In this document: piece after piece, positions 1 to 8,132 of the stretch
Layout of the letters: every line of letters begins with the position of its first letter
Numbering within the stretch: position 1 is the stretch's first letter
DNA from: UBA5018 sp947463165
GTDB taxonomy: Bacteria > Cyanobacteriota > Cyanobacteriia > PCC-6307 > Cyanobiaceae
NCBI GenBank assembly: GCA_943371245.1
Contig: CALRTY020000012.1
Coordinates: 1 to 64,000 of the forward strand
Reading direction: 5' to 3'
DNA length: 64,000 bases
Notes under the pieces: generated by a model
What the model was told of the DNA's origin: nothing
Database searches by the model: none
The model's input: the letters and a program-made list of their open reading frames with translations, nothing else
Position numbers and translations under genes: made by a program

Positions 1-2
1 TG

Positions 3-434
3 CGCGCCGCCACGCTCGAATCAAGGCTTGAGGAGCTGGGTGTGCTGCGATCCTTCTCCAGGCCGAGGGTCAGCAACGACAATCCTTACTCGGAATCACT
101 GTTCCGCACAGCCAAGTATCGACCGGATTACCCCAGCCGACCGTTCGCCAGCAAGGCGGGGGCTTGCGAGTGGGTAGCGGCTTTTGTGGACTGGTACAAC
201 CACCGCCACCGTCACAGCGGCATCAAGTTCGTCACACCTCACCAACGCCACAGCGGTGCCGCCATCGCCATCTGCCGGGAACGGACCCAGGTCTACGAAA
301 AGGCTCGCCAGGCCCACCCAAAACGCTGGAGCCAATCCACTCGCTGCTGGCGCCAACCAGTAGTGGTGTGGATCAACAAGCCACCAGATGGCCACCAATC
401 CAATCAGGCGCTACCATCTATCCAAGCTGCCTGA
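3..434 (+). mobile_element. IS3-family transposase OrfB, C-terminal part (cut by window edge)
   Basis: The reading frame is open to the left edge of the window and ends in TGA at 432-434, giving 143 residues of the C-terminal half of an IS3-type DDE transposase. The conserved stretch around the last catalytic glutamate (DNPYSESLFRTAKYRPDYP) is present, followed by the WYNHRHRHSGIKFVTP block typical of OrfB proteins. The first two catalytic Asp residues lie outside the window. The element's right end probably falls between about 440 and 475, where TGAC and GTCA flank a short AT-richer stretch. It abuts a decapitated helicase gene, so it probably inserted there. Family assignment is secure; the exact end is not. 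Confidence 0.85.
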
Positions 435-474
435 AAGGCAGACCAGGAGTGACACCTTTCCTGAAAGTCACCGT

Positions 475-1446
475 GCTTTCGGGCTGCGCGACTGGGACAG
501 CTACCGCGATGTCCGCCGCCTCGGTCGCAAGAGCCGCCTCAACGAGACCAAGCGCCGTTTGCTCTGGGATGGATTTGCCGCTGTCCTCCAGGAGCTGGAG
601 CGCTCTGGCCAGATCACGCCCCACCAGCTCTTCCATCGCACCGCCGAACAGCTCCACCGCAGCGGTGTCCGGACCTACCAGCACATCGTGGTGGACGAAT
701 GCCAGGACATCACCGCTGCCCAGCTCCGTCTCCTGGCAGCTCTGGCGGGGACCGGCCCCGATGCCCTGTTCTTTGCCGGGGATCTCGGCCAGCGCATCTT
801 CCAGCAACCCTTCTCCTGGACCCAGTACGGCGTGGACATCCGCGGCCGCTCGCGCACCCTGCGCATCAACTACCGCACCTCCCACCAGATCCGCTGCCAA
901 GCCGATCAGCTGCTCGATCCGGAGTCCCGCGACGTAGACGGCAACGTGCAGGACCGGCGCGGCGCCATCTCCGTGTTCAACGGTCCGGAGCCCGACATCC
1001 GGGAATGCGACGACACCGACAGCGAAACCAAGCAGGTGGCGGCCTGGATCGACCAGCGCCGCAGCGAAGGCCTCACGCCCAGGGAGTTCGGCATCTTTGT
1101 GCGCAGCGAGGCCGAGATCCCGCGCGCCGAGGCTGCTCTGCAGCTGGCTGAGCTCCCCTATGAGCGTCTGCAGCCCTCGGCCATGCGTCTCGGCAGCAAG
1201 GCCACACTTTCCACAATGCACCTGGCTAAGGGGCTGGAGTTCCGTGCCGTGATCGTGATGGCCTGCGATGAAGACGTGATCCCCAACGCCGAGCGCATCA
1301 AGGCCATCACCGACGACAGCGACCTGGAAGAGGTGGTGGCCACCGAACGCCATCTGCTCTACGTGGCCTGTACCCGCGCTCGTGACCACCTGCTAATCAC
1401 GAGCGGTGACACCTGCTCGGAGTTCGTGGAGGACCTGCTCGGATGA
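475..1446 (+). pseudogene. UvrD/Rep-like superfamily 1 helicase, N-terminally truncated
   Basis: This frame carries helicase motifs II (VVDECQD), III (AGDLGQRI), IV (INYRTSHQI), V (TMHLAKGLEF) and VI (LYVACTRARDHLLI) in order, as in UvrD/PcrA/Rep enzymes. Motif I (Walker A) and the whole first RecA-like half up to motif II are missing, because the frame runs directly into the end of the IS3-type transposase. The remaining 320 residues cannot bind ATP in the usual way, so I call it a pseudogene. An ATG inside the IS end (388) keeps the frame formally open, so a fusion product is conceivable. It overlaps the next small ORF by ATGA. Confidence 0.8.
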
Positions 1447-1583
1447 ACCAGCCAGCGCCAGAAGCTCTCCGTGTTGCCGAATCAGCCCGCACCATTGCGC
1501 TGCAAATGATGAGCGAGCGTGGTCGCGGCGCTGTCCTGGTGGGGGAGCAACGCTCCAGATTCTTGAGTGCCCTCTATTGCTGA
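1443..1583 (+). CDS. Small hypothetical protein overlapping the helicase stop
   Basis: A 46-residue ORF starts with an ATG that overlaps the helicase stop codon (ATGA), a common sign of translational coupling. The product is mildly basic and has no motif I recognise. It may be a small partner gene of the original helicase operon or a chance frame; the coupling is the only positive evidence. Confidence 0.35.
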   Translation: MNQPAPEALRVAESARTIALQMMSERGRGAVLVGEQRSRFLSALYC

Positions 1584-1747
1584 GAGGTGCGTCGCGCAGG
1601 AATCCTCAGCTTGCGCGGCCGCGCAATGGCTTCGCAAGCCGGCCCGCCACTGGCGTTGAGACGCCGGTGGCACTGGATTCATGGAGCGCTGTGGCCGGCC
1701 CTTGTCGCTGGCCACGCCTGCGCTTGCGGTCCTGCGCTTGCCCAACC

Positions 1748-2764
1748 GTGGCTGTTGCTTCACCATCACGCTCCTCCCGGTCAGCCAAAGGAGCTGCTGC
1801 TGCCAAGGTCTCGCCCGAGGAGAAGCTGGTGGCCTCCCTGATTACCCTGCTGGAGGCCGGCACCAGCCCTTGGCGGCGGGAGTGGGATGCCGCCTCGGGG
1901 AGCCACCACGTGAATCTGCTCTCCGGCCGGCGCTATCGCGGCGCCAATCCAGCGCTGCTCACCCTGGGCATGCACCTGCGGGGATCAGCCCTGCCCTACT
2001 GGTGCGGCTTCGCTGAGGCCAAGGCCTTGGGGATCTTTCCTCGCAAGGGCAGCAAGGCGGTGCATGTGCTGCGGCCCCAGGTGCATCAGGGGGGCGAAAG
2101 CCGGCTGGCGGAGTCGAGCTCAGCTGCTGAAGGTGGCCAAGGATTAGCTTCCGCCGATGGCCAGCAGTCAGTTCAGCCTTGCCGCAGCTGGGTCAGCTAC
2201 CGGCCGGTGGCACTGTTCAATGCGGTCGATCTGGAAGGCGAGGCTCTGGAGGCGCTGATCCAGAAGCGCCGCCAGGCCGAGGGGGCCGTGCTGCGGCCCG
2301 AGCCGGAGCGGCTGGGGGCAGCCGATGCCGTGCTCAGCAGCTGGCCGGTGCCCGTGAGCTTCGGGGGTGATCGGGCCTGCTATCTGCCGGTGCCCGATCG
2401 CATCCAGCTGCCCGATCGAGCCACCTTCCACTCGGCAGGGGCCCTCTATGCCACCTGGGCCCATGAGGTGATTCACTCCACGGGCCACAGCTCCCGGCTG
2501 GCCCGTGATCTCTCCGGTGGCATGGGCGAAGGAGGCGATGGCGGCCGGGCCTATGCCCGCGAGGAGCTGGTGGCCGAGCTGGGCGCCGTTCTGCTTGGTG
2601 ATCGGCTGGAGATCGGCAGTGCCATAGCCAATCACGCTGCCTATTTGGGCCACTGGGTGGAGCTGCTCAAAGAGTCGCCGCAGGTGCTGTTGCAGGTGCT
2701 CAGTGATGCCCGCAAAGCTACCGATCTGATCTGTCCAGAGGATCCAGAAGCGGCAGACAGCTGA
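1748..2764 (+). CDS. ArdC-like antirestriction protein: ssDNA-binding domain plus zincin metallopeptidase
   Basis: The product is 338 residues from GTG 1748. Residues 20-110 (SPEEKLVASLITLLEAG, WRREWD, GRRYRGANPALL, YWCGFAEAKALG) match the N-terminal ssDNA-binding domain of ArdC/TraC-like proteins. After a linker, a zincin metallopeptidase follows with HEVIH at 239-243, then STGHSSRL and a downstream EELVAELGA helix that should supply the third zinc ligand. ArdC proteins are carried by conjugative elements and protect incoming DNA from restriction. The frame is open far upstream, so the start is uncertain: I chose the last GTG before homology begins, without a clear ribosome site. Its neighbours (IS, broken helicase, toxin-antitoxin remnants) support a mobile origin. 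Confidence 0.75.
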   Translation: MAVASPSRSSRSAKGAAAAKVSPEEKLVASLITLLEAGTSPWRREWDAASGSHHVNLLSGRRYRGANPALLTLGMHLRGSALPYWCGFAEAKALGIFPRKGSKAVHVLRPQVHQGGESRLAESSSAAEGGQGLASADGQQSVQPCRSWVSYRPVALFNAVDLEGEALEALIQKRRQAEGAVLRPEPERLGAADAVLSSWPVPVSFGGDRACYLPVPDRIQLPDRATFHSAGALYATWAHEVIHSTGHSSRLARDLSGGMGEGGDGGRAYAREELVAELGAVLLGDRLEIGSAIANHAAYLGHWVELLKESPQVLLQVLSDARKATDLICPEDPEAADS

Positions 2765-2882
2765 GGCGGGATTGGCCTGGGTCAGCCCTGGGATCTGGCG
2801 ATTAGGCTCCATCCAGGCCTCTCCATGGTGCGAATCGGGTCCTGCGCTGCGCCCGCCATAGCCCAATCCCACCTCTGCCGCC

Positions 2883-3146
2883 CTGCCGTTACCATTGGAT
2901 CTCAAGGCCCTGGAAGTTCTGCCCTATTGAGGGCAGCGGGAGCTGCGATCCCCCAGCCACGGGAGATAGATGAAGGAGGAAGCCCGCATGATCCTCCGAG
3001 CTGCCATCGAAGCCAATCAGCCTTCAGCAGTAATCAAGAAAGGGCTGGGCAGTCGCATCCATGCCCACTTCGCTCAGTTGGGAGTTGTGGAGCTGGAGCT
3101 TCCTCAGCGTTCGTCGCAACCAACCCCAGCTCAGTTCGGCGCCTAA
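2883..3146 (+). pseudogene. FitA-like antitoxin with two internal stops
   Basis: The C-terminal 58 codons (from ATG 2970) read KEEARMILRAAIEANQ, then GSRIHAHFAQLGVVELELP, the typical second half of FitA-type ribbon-helix-helix antitoxins. In the same frame upstream, LDLKALEVL and QRELRSPSHGR resemble the FitA ribbon and first helix, but TGA (2928-2930) and TAG (2967-2969) interrupt them. The TAG stands where the family normally has Ser (HGRS-MEEEAR), so a single C-to-A change may be responsible. The DNA-binding half is therefore lost. It lies directly upstream of the PIN-domain toxin, the normal fitAB order. Confidence 0.6.
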
Positions 3147-3196
3147 CCGTGATCGGAACGCCAGGAACGCCACAACCCAGCAGGGGAAATTTCGCG

Positions 3197-3490
3197 GTGA
3201 TCCTGCTCGATACCAATGTGATCTCGGAGCTGATGCGCCCGCAACCAGAGCCAAGGGTGCTGGCCTGGGCCGATGGCCTCGATCCGGAAGCGGTGGCGAT
3301 CAAAGCCATGAACGAAGCCGAGATCCTGCACGGCCTGGCCCAGCTGCAGCCTGGACGGCGCAAGCAAAACCTGCAGCAGAGCTGGGGCGCCTTGATGGAC
3401 GAGCTATTTGCCGGCCGGGTCTGGTCGTTCACCAGCGAAGCGGCCCACTGGTATGCCGAGTTGCTGTTGCTTGATATCCCCTCAGTGTGA
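3197..3490 (+). pseudogene. FitB/VapC-type PIN-domain toxin, C-terminally truncated
   Basis: The 97 residues start at GTG with ILLDTNVISELMRP, the first acidic block of a PIN-domain RNase of the FitB subfamily. KAMNEAEILHGLA supplies the second acidic residue. The frame stops in the helix that normally continues to the third and fourth acidic residues and the final strand, so about 40 residues are missing. The stop lies 10 bp from the end of the convergent yoeB gene, suggesting the tail was lost in a rearrangement that brought the two modules together. With the antitoxin also broken, this pair is probably dead. Confidence 0.7.
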
Positions 3491-3500
3491 ACTATCGCGC

Positions 3501-3770
3501 CTACTCGTAGTGACTCCACATTCGCAACACCTTCACCAGCCGCATGTCCTCCAGCAGCTGATACACCAACCGGTGTTGAATGTTGATGCGCCTGGAGCAG
3601 GATCCGCGCAGATCTCCCACCAGGGCTTCGTAGGGCGGTGGTTGTTGGTAGGGGTCAGCCGCCAACAGATCGAGCAGGGCCTGGGCCTTCTGCTTCAGGG
3701 CAGGCGAGGCGGAGGCGAGTTTGCGGGCATCCTTTTGAGCCTGTTTGGTGAACAGAACGGTCCAGCTCAC
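3501..3770 (-). CDS. yoeB: Txe/YoeB-family toxin (ribosome-dependent mRNA interferase)
   Basis: The 89-residue product ends in MWSHYE and carries SRRINIQHRLVYQ, matching the SRRI...HRLVY and C-terminal HYH-like signatures of YoeB toxins of the RelE superfamily. YoeB cleaves mRNA in the ribosomal A site when freed from its antitoxin. Length and termini are typical, so the gene looks intact. Its ATG overlaps the antitoxin stop by 4 nt (3767-3770), the usual coupling that keeps antitoxin in excess. Confidence 0.85.
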   Translation of the reverse strand: MSWTVLFTKQAQKDARKLASASPALKQKAQALLDLLAADPYQQPPPYEALVGDLRGSCSRRINIQHRLVYQLLEDMRLVKVLRMWSHYE

Positions 3771-4009
3771 CAGCCTGGTTCGGGGCTCAGCTCCGCTGCT
3801 TCGCTAGCCATGCCCTCCAGGATCGATTCGCGCATCCCTGGGATGGCCAGCAGATGGAGAGTTTCTTGAATAGAGCGCCAGTCGGCTTCTGAAATCAGCA
3901 CCGCGTTGCCGCGCTTGCCGTAGATCTGCACCGGTTGATGGGATTGGCCCACCTCATCAATCAGGGCGTAGAGGCGCCTGCGGGCTTCCGTGGCCGACAC
4001 AGTGGTCAC
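3767..4009 (-). CDS. yefM: YefM/Phd-type antitoxin partner of YoeB
   Basis: The 80 residues start at GTG 4009 with TTVSATEARRRLYALIDEV, the N-terminal DNA-binding part of Phd/YefM antitoxins. PVQIYGKRGNAVLISEADW follows, then a C-terminal toxin-wrapping helix (MRESILEGM). It neutralises the YoeB toxin encoded immediately downstream and should repress the operon. A perfect inverted repeat lies 17 nt upstream of the start. I chose the GTG because family homology begins there; the longer frame upstream runs through the operator. Confidence 0.85.
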   Translation of the reverse strand: MTTVSATEARRRLYALIDEVGQSHQPVQIYGKRGNAVLISEADWRSIQETLHLLAIPGMRESILEGMASEAAELSPEPGW

Positions 4010-4025
4010 AGGGTCCTCCAGGAAC

Positions 4026-4041
4026 GTACGCAAAAGCGTAC
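4026..4041. promoter_or_regulatory. Probable YefM-YoeB operator palindrome
   Basis: The sequence GTACGC-AAAA-GCGTAC is a perfect 6-bp inverted repeat with a 4-bp spacer, 17 nt upstream of the antitoxin start. Phd/YefM antitoxins bind short palindromes, often with a GTAC or TGTACA core, to autoregulate their operon. Role inferred from position and symmetry. Confidence 0.55.
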
Positions 4042-4403
4042 CGCAAGTCTCGTGCCGATGCGGCCTTTGGGCCAACACGAGGCTTATCGTTCGCCGACCA
4101 GGCTCACGGCGAATCTCTGTAAACTGCCCGCCAGCACTGCGATCGCCACCACCAGCAACAGCCCTTGCCGTAGGCCCAGAGCAGCACCAGGTGGCGCTGG
4201 TCGGCGAATCGACTGTGTTGACGCAGTAGGCCGATCAGCCCTGCGATGGAGCCGGGTGTGGGAAACCGATGATTGCAAGATGTTGAGAATTGCAGGGTTT
4301 TGCCAGTTGTGGGTAGCAAATACTCAAAAGCCTTCCCCCCCCTAATCAGCCCCCTATTCCCACCCTCTAATCACTCCCCTAACCCAACCGCCTATTCCGC
4401 CCC
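4042..4403. other. Intergenic stretch with cytosine-rich degenerate repeats
   Basis: I see no convincing gene. Short hydrophobic frames on the minus strand (about 4104-4278) may be remnants of a lost gene. From about 4335 to 4435 the plus strand consists of loose repeats of the type CCCCTAATCA / CCCCCTATTCC / CGCCCCCTACTCCG, period about 12, running into the 3' end of the next gene. Confidence 0.5.
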
Positions 4404-5984
4404 CTACTCCGCCACCGCATCCCTACTAATCGCATCTCCACTGGCCCCAGCGCCAGCGACCCCTCCAGGGCCAGTGGTGAGCTGATCGAGCTCCTGGATC
4501 AGGGCTTCGATGCCCGAACGGTTCACCTGGCTGAGGTAGGAAGTTTTCAGTTCTTCCAGCATGGCAACAAGCAACTCCTGGGAGCGCTGCAGTACAGGAC
4601 CCCGCTCAAGAGCCGCGGCCAGTTCCTCCCAGAAGCGATCTACGCAGCGCTGCAGCAGGGCCAATTGCTGGTCATCCAGTTGGGAAAGCTGCTGGCCGGC
4701 ATTGCGACTGAGCTCCACCAAGGTGTCCACCATGCCAGTAGCCAACTGGCGGCTGAAGCCGTTCTCCACCAGCAACAGGGGCTGCAAAGCTCTCAGCGCC
4801 GGCGGCACCACGCTGCGAGCCAGGCTCTGGCGCAGGGCGTAGACCAACAGGTTTTGGGCTTCTGGAGCCAGCCTGGGCGCCACCTGGGCCAGCAACAAAG
4901 GCGCCCAGATGCGCACCAATTCGGCAAGCTGGCGATCATCCTTACTGGCGGCCACACTCTGGTGGCTGCGCAGGCGCCGAATTCGCTCCGGCCAGCGGGC
5001 CGAGCGGATCAAAGATTGGCCTCCATCGAGTAGCTGCAGGGCGAGCACCTCGAACAATTCCAGGGCCAGCAAAGCCACCACGGCGCGACTTACCACCGCC
5101 CGCAACGGCTCCAGATTCACCAACCCCGCCGCCTGCAGCCGCTCCAGCACCGGCAATAGCCGCAACCAGCGCCAGAAAGGCAGCAGCAGGGGCAAATCAA
5201 TCCAGCGCCGCAAACAGGCATCCCGCCAGCTCAAGCCCGGCAAGCGTCGCCGCAAACGCAGTAGCCGCAGCAAAATATCGACGGCAAAGACACTCTGGAA
5301 CAGCAGCAGATCCAGCCGCCAGAAGTGGTCTGTGGGTCGCCCATTTTCGTCGATCGATCGCCAGTAATTGGTGGCCACCAGGGGCAACACCTGCTGCCGC
5401 CAAAACTGCCGCTCGCCACTCCAGCCCACCAGCGCCAGCCGAGCTGGATCCAGTAACACCGCCGTTGAGGCCTTGGCCGAATCCAGCTGGGCCCGATGAC
5501 GCAGCCTGTCCTTGATCGTCTCCAACGTGGCCGTGCCACCGGATGCCAGGAAGGGATTGGTGTCAATCATCTGCACCGTCAAGACCAGCTGACGCGCCAG
5601 CAGCTGCCTTTGCTCGGGACTGACGCCGCCATTACCACTGCCAGTGACGCCGCCTGCGTAATTGCTAGGCCGGCGGTCCATGGCCCGATCCAGCTGATCA
5701 AAGGCCTGCAAATAGGCCTGGGTTTCGCGATGGGGCTCAATGCCCTTGAGCGGATCCACCCAGGGGGTGACATCTGGCAACCAACCCAGAGGCAACACCA
5801 GCGGCAGGGAGGGGATGGGGCAGAGATTGCGCTGCAACCAAAATCTGCGCAGGGGCAGGTAGCTGAGATCAAAAGCCACCAGCACCAAGTTGAGGGCGGC
5901 CCAGAGCGCCACCGAGCGATCCCAGTAGCGCTGCCACCTACCGGGCTGGGTCACGAGCTGCCGAATCCAGCGAGGACGGGCCAT
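4404..5984 (-). CDS. Conserved cyanobacterial membrane protein of unknown function
   Basis: The product has 526 residues. A hydrophobic segment near residues 27-50 is followed by a long hydrophilic loop (about 65-220). A region at about 225-290 has two or three closely spaced hydrophobic segments, one with arginines at regular spacing (VDILLRLLRLRRRLP), then WIDLPLLLPFWRWLRLLPVLERL. This superficially recalls the S2-S4 part of voltage-sensor channels, but I see no pore loop. The C-terminal 200 residues are helical and soluble. No enzyme motif is visible. The end of the gene overlaps the cytosine-rich repeat tract. I do not recognise a named family. Confidence 0.7.
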   Translation of the reverse strand: MARPRWIRQLVTQPGRWQRYWDRSVALWAALNLVLVAFDLSYLPLRRFWLQRNLCPIPSLPLVLPLGWLPDVTPWVDPLKGIEPHRETQAYLQAFDQLDRAMDRRPSNYAGGVTGSGNGGVSPEQRQLLARQLVLTVQMIDTNPFLASGGTATLETIKDRLRHRAQLDSAKASTAVLLDPARLALVGWSGERQFWRQQVLPLVATNYWRSIDENGRPTDHFWRLDLLLFQSVFAVDILLRLLRLRRRLPGLSWRDACLRRWIDLPLLLPFWRWLRLLPVLERLQAAGLVNLEPLRAVVSRAVVALLALELFEVLALQLLDGGQSLIRSARWPERIRRLRSHQSVAASKDDRQLAELVRIWAPLLLAQVAPRLAPEAQNLLVYALRQSLARSVVPPALRALQPLLLVENGFSRQLATGMVDTLVELSRNAGQQLSQLDDQQLALLQRCVDRFWEELAAALERGPVLQRSQELLVAMLEELKTSYLSQVNRSGIEALIQELDQLTTGPGGVAGAGASGDAISRDAVAE

Positions 5985-6049
5985 GGGGAGCGCGCAGCGC
6001 AGGTCAAGGCGTTGCCTAATCTGCCCTTTCCGGTGCGGAAAGGTGGTTG

Positions 6050-6769
6050 GTGGCCGAAACAGGCGAACAACACAACGGTGATGCTGACGGCGAGGCTGGC
6101 AGCGAGGTTGGCGGGGAGGCTGGCAGCGAGCACCAGGAGCGCCACTGGGCGTTTTGGCGCAGCGTGCTGCTCACCCTGGGGGTGGCCCTCGGGATTCGCC
6201 AATTTGTGGTGGAGGCCCGCTACATCCCCTCTGGCTCGATGCTGCCGGGGCTGCAAATCCAGGATCGGCTGCTGGTGGAAAAACTCAGCTACCACAGTCG
6301 CCAGCCCAAGCGGGGCGAAATCGTGGTCTTCCACGCCCCCCAACACTTCGACCCGGTGCTGAAGGCCGGTCACCCGGTAAGCCCTTTGCAGTGCCTGGTG
6401 GTAAACCTGCCCCTGATCAATACGCTGCCGGGTATCGCCAATCCAGCCTGCGACGCCTACATCAAGCGGGTCATTGGCCTGGCTGGCGAACAGGTAACAG
6501 TAAATCCATACGGCCAGGTAAGCATCAATGGCAGCAAATTAAAAGAGCCATATATGAAGTATCCCTGTAGCGTCGATGCCCAGGGGATGGGGCCTTGCCG
6601 CACCTTGAACGTGGTGGTGCCCGCCGGCCATGTGCTGGTGCTTGGCGATAACCGAGCCAATAGCTGGGACGGCAGATTCTGGCCCGGCGGCCCCTTCCTG
6701 CCAGAAAGTGAGATCATCGGCCGAGCCTTTTGGCGCTTCTACCCCTTCAATAACATCGGCAAGCTCTGA
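6050..6769 (+). CDS. lepB: Signal peptidase I
   Basis: This is the membrane-anchored serine protease that removes signal peptides from exported proteins. One transmembrane anchor (about residues 35-53) precedes the box B motif PSGSMLPG with the nucleophile Ser63. The general base is Lys139 in YIKRVIGLAGE, and box E is LGDNRANSWDGRFWP. The start is GTG 6050 (a TTG lies just before it) behind a GGAAAGG-like site. The cytoplasmic N-terminus contains an acidic Gly-rich repeat (DADGEAGSEVGGEAGSE) encoded by short tandem DNA repeats and unusual for LepB. The gene is divergent from the membrane protein on its left. Confidence 0.93.
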   Translation: MAETGEQHNGDADGEAGSEVGGEAGSEHQERHWAFWRSVLLTLGVALGIRQFVVEARYIPSGSMLPGLQIQDRLLVEKLSYHSRQPKRGEIVVFHAPQHFDPVLKAGHPVSPLQCLVVNLPLINTLPGIANPACDAYIKRVIGLAGEQVTVNPYGQVSINGSKLKEPYMKYPCSVDAQGMGPCRTLNVVVPAGHVLVLGDNRANSWDGRFWPGGPFLPESEIIGRAFWRFYPFNNIGKL

Positions 6770-6799
6770 ACTACAAGCCAAAAAAACAACTAAAATCAG

Positions 6800-6817
6800 G
6801 CCAGTCTCCTTACTGGC
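6800..6817 (-). terminator. Weak hairpin between converging lepB and dihydroorotase-like genes
   Basis: GCCAGT-CTCCTT-ACTGGC forms a 6-bp stem. Read on the minus strand it is followed, after about 14 nt, by a T-rich run (complement of 6777-6786). It could end transcription of the minus-strand gene, but the distance to the T-run is longer than usual. Confidence 0.3.
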
Positions 6818-6844
6818 AGCTAGCTATAATCTCAAAGACAATAG

Positions 6845-8125
6845 CTATAAATCCCAGCCCTCAATCGGCACCAGTCCGCTGGCCCTAATGGCGCCGCTCA
6901 GAGGCACGCCCGGCCGCAGCTGCTCCAGCAGCGGCCGGTTGGCGGCCAGGGAACCCTTGGCCGGTGGTGGAGCAGCTGCCGCCTGGGGGTCAAACAGCAG
7001 CCAGTGCCGCGTGCCGGGCCGCAACAGCGGCGGCTCGATCGCCAACAGCTGCGCCGGCCCCCAACAAAGCACCTGCCAGAGTTGAGCCGGGCTCCAGCCG
7101 CGCTCTGCCACCAACTCCCGCCAGAGCAGCGGTAGTACCAGGCCATGGCCGGCCACACCACTGCGACGCTGATCCAGGGGAAGCAGGTGCTCCTCCGCAT
7201 CGAGAGCCTGGTGGTTCACCGCCACAGCGCTGATCAACCCCTCCGCCAGGGCACCGATCAGGGCCTCCCGGTCCCCGGGGGTACCCAGGGAGGGCACCAA
7301 CCGCCAACCCTCCGCCGTGGGATCGAGGCGGGCGGCATCGGCCAGCAGATGCCACCAACACACACTGGCCAGGGGCCGTCGCTGGCCGCGCCAGCCGCGC
7401 AGCAACTCCACCCCCGCCGCTGTTGAGATATTCATCAGCCTCAGGGCCGGCACCTGCAGCGCCTCAGCCAAGCTGAGCAGCGTCTGCAGCGGCAGCTGTT
7501 CGCTGAGGCTGGGATCCATAGGCCAACCGGCCCGCAGCGCTTCCACCCCCTCCCGCACGAAGCCAGCACCCACCATGCTGGCGTCCCGGGGGGCCAGCAG
7601 CAGGGGCGCCTCGGCCTGTTCCGCCAGGCTTAGGCCCCGCTCCAACAGGGCCAGCGGCGGGCAGTTCTCACCGCCGGCCAAGCCGAGGGCGCCGGCGGCG
7701 AGTTGGTCGCCATGGGGGGCCAACCGCTGGTCGGCGCCATCGATGCTGAAGCTGCCCCAAAGCAACAGACGCAGCGGATCGGGCCCCACCAACTGCAGCC
7801 GCTCGGGGCGGTCGCGCCAGCTGGCGGCCCAAGGCAGCAGGGCCAGGCTGCCGTAGCCGCCGGCCAGGGCCGCGGCCGCCAGCGAGGCCAGCGTCTCGGC
7901 CCGGCCGCCCCAGGGATCCTCCAGCACGCTGTGGGGATCCACCAGGGCCGGCCCCAGCCACCAATTGGCGGCATCTACAGGCCGCAGGCCCAGCTCCCGG
8001 GCGGCGGCGGCCGCTGCCGCCCCGATGGCGATCAACTCACCGTCACCAGCTAAAAGAGCATCCCCGGCGGCCGTTTCTCCGTGGGGGCTGAGCAGCCCCA
8101 CCCGCTGCAGCCAGATGGAAGCCAT
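6845..8125 (-). CDS. Dihydroorotase-like amidohydrolase with degraded zinc ligands
   Basis: The 426 residues align by eye to type I dihydroorotases: LGPALVDPHSVLEDPWGG takes the place of PGxVDxHxHxREPG, then LMNISTAAGVELLR and VNHQALDAEEH...GVAGHGLVLPLLW. Dihydroorotase closes carbamoyl-aspartate to dihydroorotate in pyrimidine synthesis. Here the second metal-binding His of HxH is Val67, and the Asp of the TDHAPH block is replaced in VAVNHQAL, so catalysis is doubtful. In aspartate transcarbamoylase complexes, inactive homologues serve as structural partners, a plausible role. I start at the Met giving ASIWLQRVG, 7 bp after the upstream gene, so the two probably share a transcript. Confidence 0.75.
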   Translation of the reverse strand: MASIWLQRVGLLSPHGETAAGDALLAGDGELIAIGAAAAAAARELGLRPVDAANWWLGPALVDPHSVLEDPWGGRAETLASLAAAALAGGYGSLALLPWAASWRDRPERLQLVGPDPLRLLLWGSFSIDGADQRLAPHGDQLAAGALGLAGGENCPPLALLERGLSLAEQAEAPLLLAPRDASMVGAGFVREGVEALRAGWPMDPSLSEQLPLQTLLSLAEALQVPALRLMNISTAAGVELLRGWRGQRRPLASVCWWHLLADAARLDPTAEGWRLVPSLGTPGDREALIGALAEGLISAVAVNHQALDAEEHLLPLDQRRSGVAGHGLVLPLLWRELVAERGWSPAQLWQVLCWGPAQLLAIEPPLLRPGTRHWLLFDPQAAAAPPPAKGSLAANRPLLEQLRPGVPLSGAIRASGLVPIEGWDL

Positions 8126-8132
8126 GGCCGGT

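Noticed and set aside
418..1389. 323-codon minus-strand frame opposite the helicase remnant
   Set aside because: No recognisable motifs; the plus-strand frame has all SF1 helicase motifs II-VI.
4084..4319. Two hydrophobic minus-strand frames upstream of yefM
   Set aside because: They could be frameshifted remains of one gene, but no family is recognisable, so only noted as intergenic.
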